Shown here piece by piece: positions 51,494 to 60,800 of a DNA stretch of 64,000 nt. Both the position numbers and the translations under genes were made by a program. Where the stretch lies: the NCBI RefSeq assembly GCF_014873145.1, contig NZ_JADBEK010000001.1, positions 5,394,001 to 5,458,000 on the forward strand, given 5' to 3'. The notes beneath the pieces are model-generated. The model saw only the letters and a program-made list of their open reading frames with translations. It had not been told where the DNA came from and did no database searches. How positions within the stretch are numbered: the first letter of the stretch is position 1; each line of letters opens with the position of its first letter. The DNA is from Nonomuraea angiospora. GTDB lineage: Bacteria; Actinomycetota; Actinomycetes; Streptosporangiales; Streptosporangiaceae.

Positions 51494-52480
51494 TAGACGA
51501 GTAAGTCCTAAGTAGCTGCGGTACGGAGTGCGTACATAGCGAAGGGTGTTGACGATCGGTTTGTGACAACAGACCTCAACACCCTTCTCACCGCACTGTA
51601 CGTCAGCATCGACGACTGGCTCGGACATCAGCCACGACTGGGACGCAAGCCGCAGCTGACCGACGCCGAACTGCTCACCCTGGCCGTCGCCCAGGTCCTG
51701 CTCGGCATCCACTCCGAGGCGCGCTGGCTGCGCTACGTCCCCAAGCACCTGCCCGGCGCCTTCCCCTACCTGCCCGGCCAGTCCGGCTACAACAAACGCC
51801 TGCACAAGGCCCTGCCGCTGCTCAAACGGGCTATCCGAGTGCTGGCATCCGACACCGACCTGTGGAGCGATCCAGTCTGGGTGGCCGACTCCACCCCGAT
51901 CGAGTGCGGCCGCTCCCGCCCCACCACCCAACGCTCGGACCTGGCCGGCTGGGCCGGCTACGGCTACTGCCGCTCCCACTCCCGCTACTTCTGGGGCCTG
52001 CGCCTGCACCTGATCTGCACCCCCGCCGGACTACCCATCACCTGGGCCCTGGCCACCCCCAACATCGACGAACGCCAGGTGTTGATGGCCATCTGCGAGC
52101 ACGACCCGCACCTGCTCGCCGACCGGCCCGGCCTGCTCATCGTCGCTGACAAGGGCTACATCTCCGCCGAACTGGACACCTTCCTGACCGAGCGCGGCGT
52201 GCGGCTGCTGCGCCCGTCCTACCGCAACCGCACCCCTCGCCCCGGCGAAGAGCTGCTCAAGCCGATCCGCCAGCTGATTGAGTCCGTCAACGACACGCTC
52301 AAGGGCCAGCTCGACCTGGAACTGCACGGCGGACGCACCGTCACCGGGGTCGGCGCCCGCATCGCCCAGCGCATCCTGGCCCTGACCGCCGCCATCTGGC
52401 ACAACCGAGCCACCGGCCAGCCCATCACCCGATCCCTGATCGCCTACGACCACTGACCCGACTTAGGACTTACTCGTCTA
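51494..52480 (+). mobile_element. IS982-family insertion sequence, intact
   Basis: Perfect 20-bp terminal repeats: TAGACGAGTAAGTCCTAAGT at 51494-51513 and its complement ending at 52480. The 987-bp element carries one intact transposase gene. No clean target duplication is visible beside it. Confidence 0.9.
51563..52456 (+). CDS. IS982-family transposase
   Basis: A 297-residue DDE transposase reading MTTDLNTLLTALYVSIDDWL. IS982 hallmarks are PQLTDAELLTLAVAQVLLGI, the first Asp in VWVADSTPIECGRSR, the second in LLIVADKGYISAELD, and the Glu region KPIRQLIESVNDTLKGQLDL. It ends ALTAAIWHNRATGQPITRSL. Full length, no frameshift, perfect flanking repeats, so it is possibly active. It interrupts an older element gene. 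Confidence 0.93.
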   Translation: MTTDLNTLLTALYVSIDDWLGHQPRLGRKPQLTDAELLTLAVAQVLLGIHSEARWLRYVPKHLPGAFPYLPGQSGYNKRLHKALPLLKRAIRVLASDTDLWSDPVWVADSTPIECGRSRPTTQRSDLAGWAGYGYCRSHSRYFWGLRLHLICTPAGLPITWALATPNIDERQVLMAICEHDPHLLADRPGLLIVADKGYISAELDTFLTERGVRLLRPSYRNRTPRPGEELLKPIRQLIESVNDTLKGQLDLELHGGRTVTGVGARIAQRILALTAAIWHNRATGQPITRSLIAYDH

Positions 52481-53143
52481 GCGGCTCAATTGGAGCTCGG
52501 TCACCTGGCGGTCCCCGGCCTCGTCAACGGCAAGGTGTTCCTCGCGGTTACGGGTCCACCATCGACCGGCGATAAGCCCGGGCGAAGATCGACGCGGTGG
52601 CTGGCAGCGACGACGCCATCGGGCTCTTTCTGCAGGCGATCGACGTCTTCGCAGGCCTCCTCGACAACCGCGACCTCGACCTCGGCTCTCCCTTGCGTTC
52701 GGCCACCAAGGAAGGGCGGCTGTGCAGGGTGGCATTCGGTCGGCTCGTCCCTGACACGGTTGCTAACGCCACCTGGTTCCGCGACACGTGGCCGCCGGAG
52801 AAGCCTCAGAGATCAGGAGAGAGCACCCCGGTCAAGACCGAGCAGGGCACCGAGGCGCCAGGGGACACGTGGCGCGTCTGGACAAGGATCTCGGGCCAAC
52901 GTGGAGGCAGTGAAGGCCACCGCCGCCAAGCTCCTCAAGCACCCGAAGGACATGGACAAGCTGCGTGACGTCAACCGAGGGCTGACCGATGGCCAGCGCC
53001 TTCAGGCCATTGACGACATCAACGACGCGATCGAGGACCTCAACGGTACGATCAACATGGTGAGCAGGATGAAGCCGAAGCCTCCCTCGGAGGCAGCCGG
53101 TGACGACGTCAACCCCGATACCCAGTCGGCGGGCGCCGCATGA
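52481..53143 (+). pseudogene. Unknown element gene(s), 3' part
   Basis: Immediately after IS982 the frame AAQLELGHLAVPGLVNGKVF resumes. From 52575 the protein-like signal moves one frame over (IDAVAGSDDAIGLFLQAIDV, FAGLLDNRDLDLGSPLRSAT, LVPDTVANATWFRDTW) and returns near 52890 to RANVEAVKATAAKLLKHPKD, INDAIEDLNGTINMVSRMKP up to TGA 53141-53143. Either two compensating frameshifts in one gene or remnants of two genes. Function unknown; helical C terminus. Confidence 0.4.
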
Positions 53144-53731
53144 GTGGCTTCACCGACGAACATCACCGGCCGATCGGCGGCTAACTTACAGGGCGACGTA
53201 CGGCGTGAAGGAGCCGAACGCGAAGCTCTCGGGCCTTACGGCAAGTTCACTCTTTTCGCTGGCCTTGATGACCACGGCCCCTTGGGGGAGCTCTGCCGGT
53301 GTCATGGATCACAATCTCATGCCGGTCTCACGGCCCGCCTCCACAGCTGGGATGGCCGACTCGAGGTGCTGAGGGAGGCGGGGCAGCATACCGACCTGCG
53401 CTGAGAAGATCAGCGCGCGCATCCGGTGACCGGAACCCCTCGGTGACCAGCGTCTCCCGGGCCCTGGCCAATGCGGAGTCGGCCGGAACGGCGGTCTAAC
53501 TTCACCCCAGCGCCGCGCCGTATCCCAGCCCATAGGGTGGAGCCGAGACGGCAGGGTGAGGCGACGACTTCGATGAGAGCGGGCAGCTTGCGCTGCGGAG
53601 ATCATTGAGTCGTGTACGGGGTAGAGCACGTGCCGAGCACTACGACCGCCCTCCTTAGATGGTGCAGGCATGCTTGGAGCGCGGATCCATTTCGAGGAGC
53701 TGTGATGCAATGATCGAATAGGGTGTCGGGT
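53144..53731. other. Decayed element DNA without intact genes
   Basis: 588 bases with only interrupted frames. ATG 53141 (overlapping the previous stop as ATGA) opens MSGFTDEHHRPIGG and hits a stop at once, and later frames (KFTLFAGLDDHGPLGE) are short. It looks like the remains of one or two small integrative-element genes. Confidence 0.3.
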
Positions 53732-53899
53732 GTGCTCGGTGCGTGCTCGTACGCCCCGTCACACGCCGTCAGGACCCGGCACTGCCTGACACGCGAAGTA
53801 CGCTGAGCCGGGACGAACTATCATCTAACGTCACTGCGCGACACTAAAAGATCTTGCTTCTAATCCGACGGTCGCAGGTTCGAATCCTGCAGGGCGCGC
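53732..53899 (+). repeat. Attachment site B: arm plus tRNA-Arg(TCT) 3' half
   Basis: Arm 53732-53794 with GTGCTC at 53732 and 53743 (11 bp apart), a 47-bp spacer, and core 53842-53899 holding TTCTAATCC of the anticodon loop and 3' stem, GGTTCGAATCC and GGGCGCGC. It matches site A (9307-9474) at 60/63 and 56/58 positions with identical spacing but opposite orientation. Another GTGCTC pair, again 11 bp apart (53968, 53979), lies on the integrase side. The 5' half of the tRNA is lacking: no GCGCGCCC acceptor partner is seen at the expected distance. Therefore an att site, not a working tRNA. Confidence 0.85.
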
Positions 53900-54050
53900 T
53901 TTGATCATGGTCTGAACTGCGGTTATGCGGGATCGGATGCGTTCTAGAATTTTCGTCTAGCGGTTGCGTGCTCCGTACGTGCTCGCGCGCACCAACCCCG
54001 CACACACCATGATCAACATCAGCGTTCCGGCGCTACCTCGGCAAAGGAAA

Positions 54051-54092
54051 CGGCCCCGTGATCGCCGTGCAAGCGCGGCGATCACGGGGCCG
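54051..54092. terminator. Perfect 17-bp stem downstream of integrase B
   Basis: CGGCCCCGTGATCGCCG (54051-54067) pairs exactly with CGGCGATCACGGGGCCG (54076-54092), with loop TGCAAGCG. It lies 18 bp past the integrase stop on the minus strand and would end that transcript before the att site. Confidence 0.8.
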
Positions 54093-54109
54093 GTTCCTGA
54101 TGTAGCCGG

Positions 54110-54870
54110 TCAGGCCCGCAGCGGGATCACCTCTCCCGGCTCCTCCCGGTCCTCCTCCTCGGCGAGCAGCAGTGCTGCGGTCTTCTCCGCGGCCGCCATC
54201 GCCACCTCGGGGAAGACCGAGGTGTAGGTGTCGGCCGTGAAGGAACTGGAGGTGTGCCCCAGCGTCTCCTGCACGACCTTCATCTCTACCCCGGCGGCCA
54301 GCATCAGCGAGGCGGCGCCGTGGCGGAGATCATGGAGGCGGACGGGTGGCAGGCCGGCGAGGTAGGCCAGCCACAGGAACTGGTCGGTGACATGCTGCGG
54401 ATGCAGCCGATCCCCATCCGATTGGGTGAAGACGAACCCGGTGTCCTTCCACGCCTCGCCAGTGGCCAGCCGTTCCTGGAGCTGCCGCTGCCGGTGGGCA
54501 CGCAGCGTTGTGGCGGTTTCGGCGTCCAGGGCGATGGTGCGTACCGAGGCGTCGGTCTTGGGCGTGCCTTCGTGGACCTACCCGGCCAGCTGGACCAGTT
54601 GCCAGTTGATCGTGATGGTGTGGGCGTCGAGGTTGACCTCCTTCCAGCGCAGCCCGCACGCCTCTCCCCGGCGCAGCCCGCGCAGGGCGATCAGCCGGTA
54701 CAGGGCGAAGAGGCGGTGCCGCTGGGCCTCTTCCAGGAACAGCCGGGTCTGAGCCGGCGTCCAGACCATCACCCGGGAAGGCCGGGGCGTGCTGGTGTAG
54801 GCGTCGATCGGATCCCCCCGCCGCCCGTCACTGCGCTGCCTTTCTGCACGCAGGCGCTCGTGGAAGGCTC
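54110..54870 (-). pseudogene. Tyrosine integrase B, nonsense mutation and truncated
   Basis: The same reading frame runs from 54870 to the stop at 54110, apart from one TAG at 54578-54580 (VQLAG-stop-VHEGTPKTDAS). Catalytic residues are all readable: Arg in ALRGLRRGEACG, Lys in TPKTDAS, VRLHDLRHGAAS, His in TLGHTSSSF and Tyr in ADTYTSVFPEVA. The N-terminal domains are cut off by the IS3 at 54878. It is a relative of the integrase at 8586-9233, and its 3' end faces attachment site B. Without the stop it would be an ordinary AICE/phage-type integrase. Confidence 0.85.
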
Positions 54871-54934
54871 AGACAGGGCTTGATCCGGTTTGACGGACAT
54901 CCGAGATCAGGGGTTTGTCCCCGGAAGGATGTCC

Positions 54935-55246
54935 ATGATGGAGAGCATGGGGAAGAAGAAGCCGCGTCCTCGCTGCTCGTTCACGCGGGAGTTCAAAGCC
55001 GAGATCGTCGAGCTGTGCCAGCGTGGTGACCGCTCGGTCGGTCAGGTGGCCAAGGACTTCGATCTGACCGAGACCGCGGTGCGCCAGTGGATCCGCCAGG
55101 CCGAGGTCGACGCCGGGCAGCGGGACGGGCTGACCAGCAGCGAACGCCAGGAACTGGAGGCGTTGCGGCGGGAGAATCGGCGGCTGCGCGAGGACGTCGA
55201 CGTCCTCAAGCGAGCGACAGCTTTCTTCGCCAAGGAGACCCGGTGA
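54935..55246 (+). CDS. IS3 OrfA (helix-turn-helix and leucine zipper)
   Basis: A 103-residue DNA-binding subunit. ATG 54935 has GGAAGG 6 bases upstream. It has GKKKPRPRCSFTREFKAEIV, helix-turn-helix RSVGQVAKDFDLTETAVRQW, and a C-terminal zipper-like helix QELEALRRENRRLREDVDVL. It ends ATAFFAKETR at TGA 55244-55246, which overlaps the orfB start GTG 55243, so orfB is expressed by coupling or by -1 frameshifting into an OrfAB fusion. Confidence 0.9.
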   Translation: MMESMGKKKPRPRCSFTREFKAEIVELCQRGDRSVGQVAKDFDLTETAVRQWIRQAEVDAGQRDGLTSSERQELEALRRENRRLREDVDVLKRATAFFAKETR

Positions 55247-56109
55247 GCGTGCACCCGTTCATCGAGGCGGAAAAGCAGGGCGGCCACAGCGTCAAACGGG
55301 CGTGTGAGCTGCTGGGAGTCTCCCGTGCCGCCTTCTACGCCCGCCGCAGTGCCATGCCTGGGCCCCGCGCGATGCGCGACGCGCAGCTGGCCGAGCGCAT
55401 CGCCGAGGTGCACGCGCGCTCACGAGGCAGCTACGGCGCGCCGAGGGTGCATGCGCAGCTGCAGCGGGACGGGCAGCAGTGTGGCCGGCGACGGGTGGCC
55501 CGGCTGATGCGCGCGCTCGGCCTGACCGGGCGGCATCGGCGCCGCCGCCGGCAGACCACCATCCCCGACCCGAACGCCGAGGCCCGACCGGACCTGATCG
55601 GCCGTGACTTCACGCCCGATGCCGCCGTCGATACCCGCTGGTGCGGCGACATCACCTACATCCCCACCGAGGAAGGCTGGCTGTATCTGGCCACCGTCAT
55701 CGACATCGCCTCCCGCCGGGTGGTGGGCTGGGCGACAGCCGATCACCTGCGTACCGACCTGGTCGCCGAGGCCCTGCGCCAGGCCTGCGCACGCCGCCGC
55801 CCCACCAGGCCGGTGATCTTTCATTCGGACAGGGGCTGTCAGTACACCAGCGCCGCTTACGCCGCCCTGGCTGAACGGCTCGGGGTGCGGTTGTCGGTCG
55901 GACGCACCGGCCAGTGCTGGGACAACGCGCTGGCCGAGTCGTTCTTCGCCACGCTCAAGGGCGAGCTCCTCGAGGCCCAGTCCTGGCCCACCCACGCTGC
56001 CGCCCGCAGCGCGATCTTCGAGTTCATCGAGGGCTGGTACAACCTGCACCGCTTGCACAGCAGCCTGGGCTACCGTAGCCCCGCCGACTTCGAGGCCACC
56101 GCGGCCTGA
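55243..56109 (+). CDS. IS3 OrfB (DDE integrase core)
   Basis: A 288-residue catalytic subunit beginning MSVHPFIEAEKQGGHSVKRA. It has the HTH_21-like part YGAPRVHAQLQRDGQQCGRR and a DDE core: Asp in WCGDITYIPTEEGW, Asp in VIFHSDRGCQYTS, Glu in CWDNALAESFFATLKGEL, ending LHRLHSSLGYRSPADFEA. The frame is open and complete. With OrfA it forms the transposase of an IS3 element that is probably still mobile. Confidence 0.93.
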   Translation: MSVHPFIEAEKQGGHSVKRACELLGVSRAAFYARRSAMPGPRAMRDAQLAERIAEVHARSRGSYGAPRVHAQLQRDGQQCGRRRVARLMRALGLTGRHRRRRRQTTIPDPNAEARPDLIGRDFTPDAAVDTRWCGDITYIPTEEGWLYLATVIDIASRRVVGWATADHLRTDLVAEALRQACARRRPTRPVIFHSDRGCQYTSAAYAALAERLGVRLSVGRTGQCWDNALAESFFATLKGELLEAQSWPTHAAARSAIFEFIEGWYNLHRLHSSLGYRSPADFEATAA

Positions 56110-56149
56110 ACACCACAACGATGGTGTCCGTCAAAGCGGATCAAGCTCA

Positions 56150-56709
56150 GATGGTGTCGAAGCACGCCTCGATATCCGCCTCCAGCACCCACTCATAGCG
56201 GTGAGAACCCATGCGGTGGATCTCGGCGATCGCGTCGTGCGCACGCCGGTTCGGGCGAAACCCATACGAGCACGGCGCAAAGTCCGCTTCGAAGATGGGT
56301 TCCATGACCAGCTTCAGCGACGCCTGAACGACCCTGTCGGCGAGCGCGGGAATGCCCAGCCGGCGCTTCTTGGAAGTGCCGGGCTTGGGGATCAGCCGCT
56401 CTCGAACCGGCAGAGGCTGGAACGTCCGAGCGCGTAGCTGCTCCCGGATTTCGTTCAGGAACGCCTCTTCGCCCCACCGGCAGGGATATCGCGGGCCGTC
56501 AGCCCGTCGATGCCCGCCGTGCGGGACCCGGTGTTACCCCGGACCCGACGCCACGCAACCACGAGGAACGCCGGGTCAGCGACCAGGTTGAACAGATCAT
56601 CAAACCGGCGAGCACGATCCTCACCGGCCCAGCGGTGCAGTTTGGTCTGAATACTCAGTACCCGCCACTCGGCCGTCTCCGGCTCCAGCAGCAGCGCGCC
56701 CAAGTTCAC
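56150..56709 (-). pseudogene. Group II intron reverse transcriptase/maturase, N-terminal fragment
   Basis: The minus strand starts at 56709 with MNLGALLLEPETAEWRVLSI and QTKLHRWAGEDRARRFDDLF, then LVADPAFLVVAWRRVRGNTG and TAGIDGLTARDI, the conserved RT-0/RT-1 part of intron-encoded proteins. After a frameshift near 56480 it goes on FLNEIREQLRARTFQPLPVR, ERLIPKPGTSKKRRLGIPAL, PCSYGFRPNRRAHDAIAEIH and ends at EADIEACFDTI, where the YxDD domain should follow but IS3 begins. Both the frameshift and the truncation inactivate it. Confidence 0.85.
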
Positions 56710-57330
56710 GAGCGGCCTCCTGACCTGACGTCCCTACCTGCCCGAAACTGCTGCCCGCCTTCCCCATGTACGCGGCTTTCCCGCGCTCGGAGTACTACGC
56801 AGGCTCCGCCCCACCCCGCGCCTTCGGCAGACGACGCACCTATCCCCGAACCCGTCCTCGAAGAGACCGAGTTCGGGGAGCGACACGAGATGGTTCCCAC
56901 GTTCACTGCTGACCGCTCGCGAGAGGAGGTGCCCAGCTATGCCCCTGCGGCATCGCTCCGGCTACGCCGTAGACCTTCACCAGAGCCTCCCGGCCAAGCG
57001 CGACAACCGGCCCAGGAGTTCCCCACCAAGCACCTCCGCCCGGCGGGTACGCACCGCAACCCAGCCCATATCCGCCAGATTCGAGCTGGTGGAAGCCTTG
57101 AAGGGCGTTACACCACTGGTTCCTCACGTACACCTTTCCCGCTCGTTAACCAGGCCCGCGCCGTCTGGCAGTACCGGCACGCCCTGACGTTGTCGAGGCT
57201 GCTCCCACCCTCACCCACGCCTCCGGGATCAGGCTGCCTCCCACTTCACACGACCTGCTACGACAGGCCGTCGGCGGAGCCCTTCCATCTCCGCACGGTC
57301 AAACAGCGCCTCGTGGCGCACGCCGCACCG
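56710..57330 (-). ncRNA. Probable group II intron 5' RNA region (domains I-IV start)
   Basis: The 620 bases upstream of the maturase start (minus strand) contain no credible protein gene but are G/C-rich with many short self-complementary runs, as expected for intron domains I-III. A GTGCGCCACGAGGCG sequence beginning near 57321 (minus) fits the GUGYG 5' splice consensus at a typical distance from the maturase start. The 3' part of the intron is gone. Assignment is inferred from position. Confidence 0.4.
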
Positions 57331-57584
57331 CTTCCGCTCCTCGGGCCTTGGCAGCCCTGCGGTACGGGTCGGTTTGCCATCGAACAACCTTGTGATCTAG
57401 CCGTAAGACCTCCGGAGGGCGGAGATGCTCAACCATCGAGTGACCGTCCGGCGCAAGTGCAGCGCGGTGTCGTTGCAACGATCGCCATCATTTTCCCGAA
57501 GTAACCGACCGGTCCTTGCTGCACCATTCATCATGAAGCTATGACGAGTGGATGGCCACCGAATGGCGCACGGTAAGATGCCCC

Positions 57585-57827
57585 ATGCTCGAAGTCGTTC
57601 ATCGCTGGCCGCCGGCCGGGGGCTCCACCGTGGCTGAACCGTGGCCGTCCACTAACGACTTTGCCGCCCGCCTCGGCGTCATCAGAAACACGATCTACCA
57701 GATCGCGGAGAAGGGGATGGCGGCCCACGAGGTCGGACAACTCTGCAAGTTCCAAGCCAGCGAGGTCGGCGCCTGGGCGCTCAGCGGCAGCGCGGCACCT
57801 GGAAGCTCACAGGGCGAAGTGGAGTGA
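57585..57827 (+). CDS. Excisionase-like HTH DNA-binding protein
   Basis: An 80-residue protein with a MerR/Xis-type helix-turn-helix: PSTNDFAARLGVIRNTIYQI then AEKGMAAHEVGQLCKFQASE and VGAWALSGS follow the HTH_17 pattern (x-A-x-x-L-G-V-x-x-x-T-I-Y-x-x...G-x-x-P-A-x-x-V-G...F-x-x-x-E-V-x-x-W). The start is uncertain (ATG 57585 or an upstream ATG 57552). It ends 6 bp before the helicase gene and is likely the first gene of the defence operon, acting as its regulator; such small HTH genes often lead R-M or BREX-type operons. Confidence 0.7.
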   Translation: MLEVVHRWPPAGGSTVAEPWPSTNDFAARLGVIRNTIYQIAEKGMAAHEVGQLCKFQASEVGAWALSGSAAPGSSQGEVE

Positions 57828-57833
57828 GCCCAG

Positions 57834-60800
57834 ATGCGGATCATCGACAACGTCAACGAACTACTCGGGGATGACCTCAAGGCCGAAATCGGCCCGGGAA
57901 CGAAGCTGCGCATCGCGGCGTCAACCTTCTCGATCTTCGCGTTCGAGGCGCTACGCAAGGAGTTGGAGCGGATCGAGGAGTTGGAGTTCATCTTCACCTC
58001 TCCCTCGTTCGTGACCACGAAAGCCACCGACAGGCTGCCCAAGGAGCGGCGGGAGTTCTTCATCCCGCATGGGCGGAACGGCGAGTCGACCTTGTACGGC
58101 TCCGAGTTCGAGATCCGCCTGCGTAACAAGATGACTCAGCGGGCAATCGCGCGCGAGTGTGCAGAGTGGGTGCGCCGCAAGGTGTGCTTCCGCTCAAACA
58201 AGACCGGCGCGCCGATGCAGCAGTTCGCGATCGTTGGCGACAGGGCAACTTACCTGCCGCTCCAAGGATTCACTTCGGCCGACCTCGGTTACGAGCGCGG
58301 GAACGCTGTGTCAAATATGGTCACCAAGGTTGACGACGCACCGATGACGTCACAGTACGTCCAGCTCTTCGACCAAATCTGGCACAACGCAGACCAGCTC
58401 GACGACGTGACGGATGCCGTATACGACCACATCGCCTCGGTGTATGCGGAGAATTCCCCGGCCCGCATCTACTTCCTGATCCTGTACAACTTGTTCGCCG
58501 AGTTCCTCGACGACATAAGCGAGGACACGCTGCCCAACGACCTCACGGGTTACCGGGACAGCGCGATCTGGAAGAGCCTCTACAACTTCCAGCGGGATGC
58601 TGCGACGGGCATCATCAACAAGCTCGAGACGTACAACGGCTGCATCCTCGCCGACAGTGTAGGGCTCGGAAAGACGTTCACCGCGCTCGCCGTAATCAAG
58701 TACTACGAGCTGCGCAACAAGTCCGTCCTGGTGCTGGCTCCGAAAAAGCTGGCGGAGAACTGGACGAACTACAACGCGAATCTGACAACGAATATCTTCG
58801 CATCCGACCGGTTCAACTACGACGTGCTTGCCCACACCGATCTGTCACGCACGAAGGGCGAGTCTCTGGGCATCCCGCTGGACCGGGTGAACTGGGGCAA
58901 CTATGACCTCGTCGTCATCGACGAGAGCCACAACTTCCGCAACGCGGACTTCACCATCGAGAAGGAGACCCGCTACCAGCGGCTGATGCGGCAGGTCATT
59001 CAGCAGGGCGTGAAGACCAAGGTGCTGATGCTCTCCGCCACGCCCGTGAACAACCACTTCACCGACCTGCGCAACCAACTCGCGCTCGCCTACGAGGGCG
59101 AGTCCCAAAACCTCGCGGCGAAGCTCGACATCTCCACGAGCGTCGAGGAGGTGTTTCGCCAGGCACAACGGGTGTTCAACGAGTGGTCCAAGCTACCCGC
59201 TGAGCAGCGCACCACCGACACGATCCTTGCCAAGCTGGACTTCGACTTCTTCGAGTTGCTCGACGCGGTAACAATCGCGCGATCCCGCAAGCACATCCAG
59301 GCGTTTTACGACACCTCAGATATCGGCGCCTTCCCCAAACGGCTCCCGCCTGAGTCAATCCAGCCACCACTGACGGATGTGCCCGGCGTGCCGTCGTTCA
59401 ACGAGATGTTCGAGCAACTCTCGTCGCTCACCCTTGCCGTATATGCGCCCCTAGCCTATGTGTTCCCGAGCCGGCGCGAGAAATACGAGTTGCTCTTTGG
59501 CAAGGCAGACAGTGGGAGCCTGAGAAACCTCGGCCACGCGAACCGCGAGCTCGGCATCCAAAAGCTCATGACGGTGAACCTGCTCAAGCGGCTTGAGAGT
59601 TCAGTCGAGGCCTTCCGGATCACTCTCACCAAGCTCGCCTCCACTGTCGACCAGGCGATCCAGGCAATCAACAATCATTCCGCTTCTGTCGCAGACCTGA
59701 TTGCGCAGATTGGTGACCTGGAAGCCGACGACGATGACTTTGAGTTGCCGCCCAGTAACACGGTCGGTACTAGGGTGCAGATCGATCTTGACGACATCGA
59801 CATCGAGTCCTGGCATCGCGACCTTGTCTACGATGCTGGTGTCATTAACGAGCTGCTCACCGGGGTCAGCGTCGTCACTCCGCAACACGACCTAAAGCTC
59901 CAAGCACTGAGGCAGCGCATCCAGGACAAGATTGCCATGCCGATCAATGCTGGCAATCGCAAGGTCCTCATTTTCTCGGCGTTCGCTGACACAGCTGGCT
60001 ACCTCTACCGGGAACTCGCTCCGGGACTCGAACGTGCCGGCCTGCACTCTGCGGTGGTGACCGGCAGCGGTGCGCCGCGCACCACCCTGGGCAAGGGCTT
60101 TGCCTTCCAACAAGTCTTGACGCTGTTCTCACCAAGGTCGAAGTCCCGTGACCTTGTGATACCTAACGAGAAGCGCGACATCGATGTGCTGATCGGCACC
60201 GACTGCATCAGTGAAGGCCAGAACCTCCAGGACTGCGACTACCTGATCAACTACGACATCCACTGGAACCCGGTCCGTATCATCCAGCGGTTCGGCCGCA
60301 TCGACCGCATCGGCTCGACGAACGCGCAGATTCAACTCGTGAACTTCTGGCCCGACATCTCACTGGACGAGTACATCAACCTCAAGGACCGAGTCGAGAA
60401 CCGCATGGTCATCGCCGACCTCGCCGCGACCGCTGACGACAATGTGCTCACCCAGGAGTCCAGTGACACGGCCTTCCGGAAGGAGCAGCTACGCAAGCTC
60501 CAGGAAGAGGTCATCGAGCTGGAGGACGTGCGCACCGGCGTGTCCATCACCGACCTTGGCCTCAACGACTTCCGCATGGATCTCCTCGGCTACGTCAAGG
60601 AGTACGGCGACCTCGCCGCGGCGCCCAAGGGGCTCCATGCGGTCGTACCAGCGCGGCCTGACATGGGCCTGCGGCCCGGCGTACTCTTCGCGCTCCGCAA
60701 CATCAATGCCGATGAGACCATCAACCGAGGAAACCGCCTGCACCCGCATTACCTGGTGTATCTCGACAATGACGGCAACGTCATCGCCGACCACACGGAA

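Larger units (their letters stand above)
54878..56146 (+). mobile_element. IS3-family insertion sequence, intact
   Basis: Inverted repeats GCTTGATCCGGTTTGACGG at 54878 and, on the complement of the right end (56146), GCTTGATCCGCTTTGACGG differ at one position over 22 bp. It contains overlapping orfA and orfB. It truncates integrase B on the left and the group II intron maturase on the right. A deleted copy of its left half lies at 31322-31656. Confidence 0.9.

Noticed and set aside
53826..53899. A complete tRNA-Arg(TCT) gene at attachment site B
   Set aside because: Only the 3' half fits. The bases before the anticodon loop do not pair with the 3' anticodon stem and no acceptor partner of GGGCGCGC occurs at the expected distance. 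The same holds for site A.
56635..57504. Plus-strand frame of 289 codons upstream of the defence operon
   Set aside because: It is antisense to the group II intron maturase start and intron RNA region; Pro/Arg/Ser-rich composition and no ribosome binding site.
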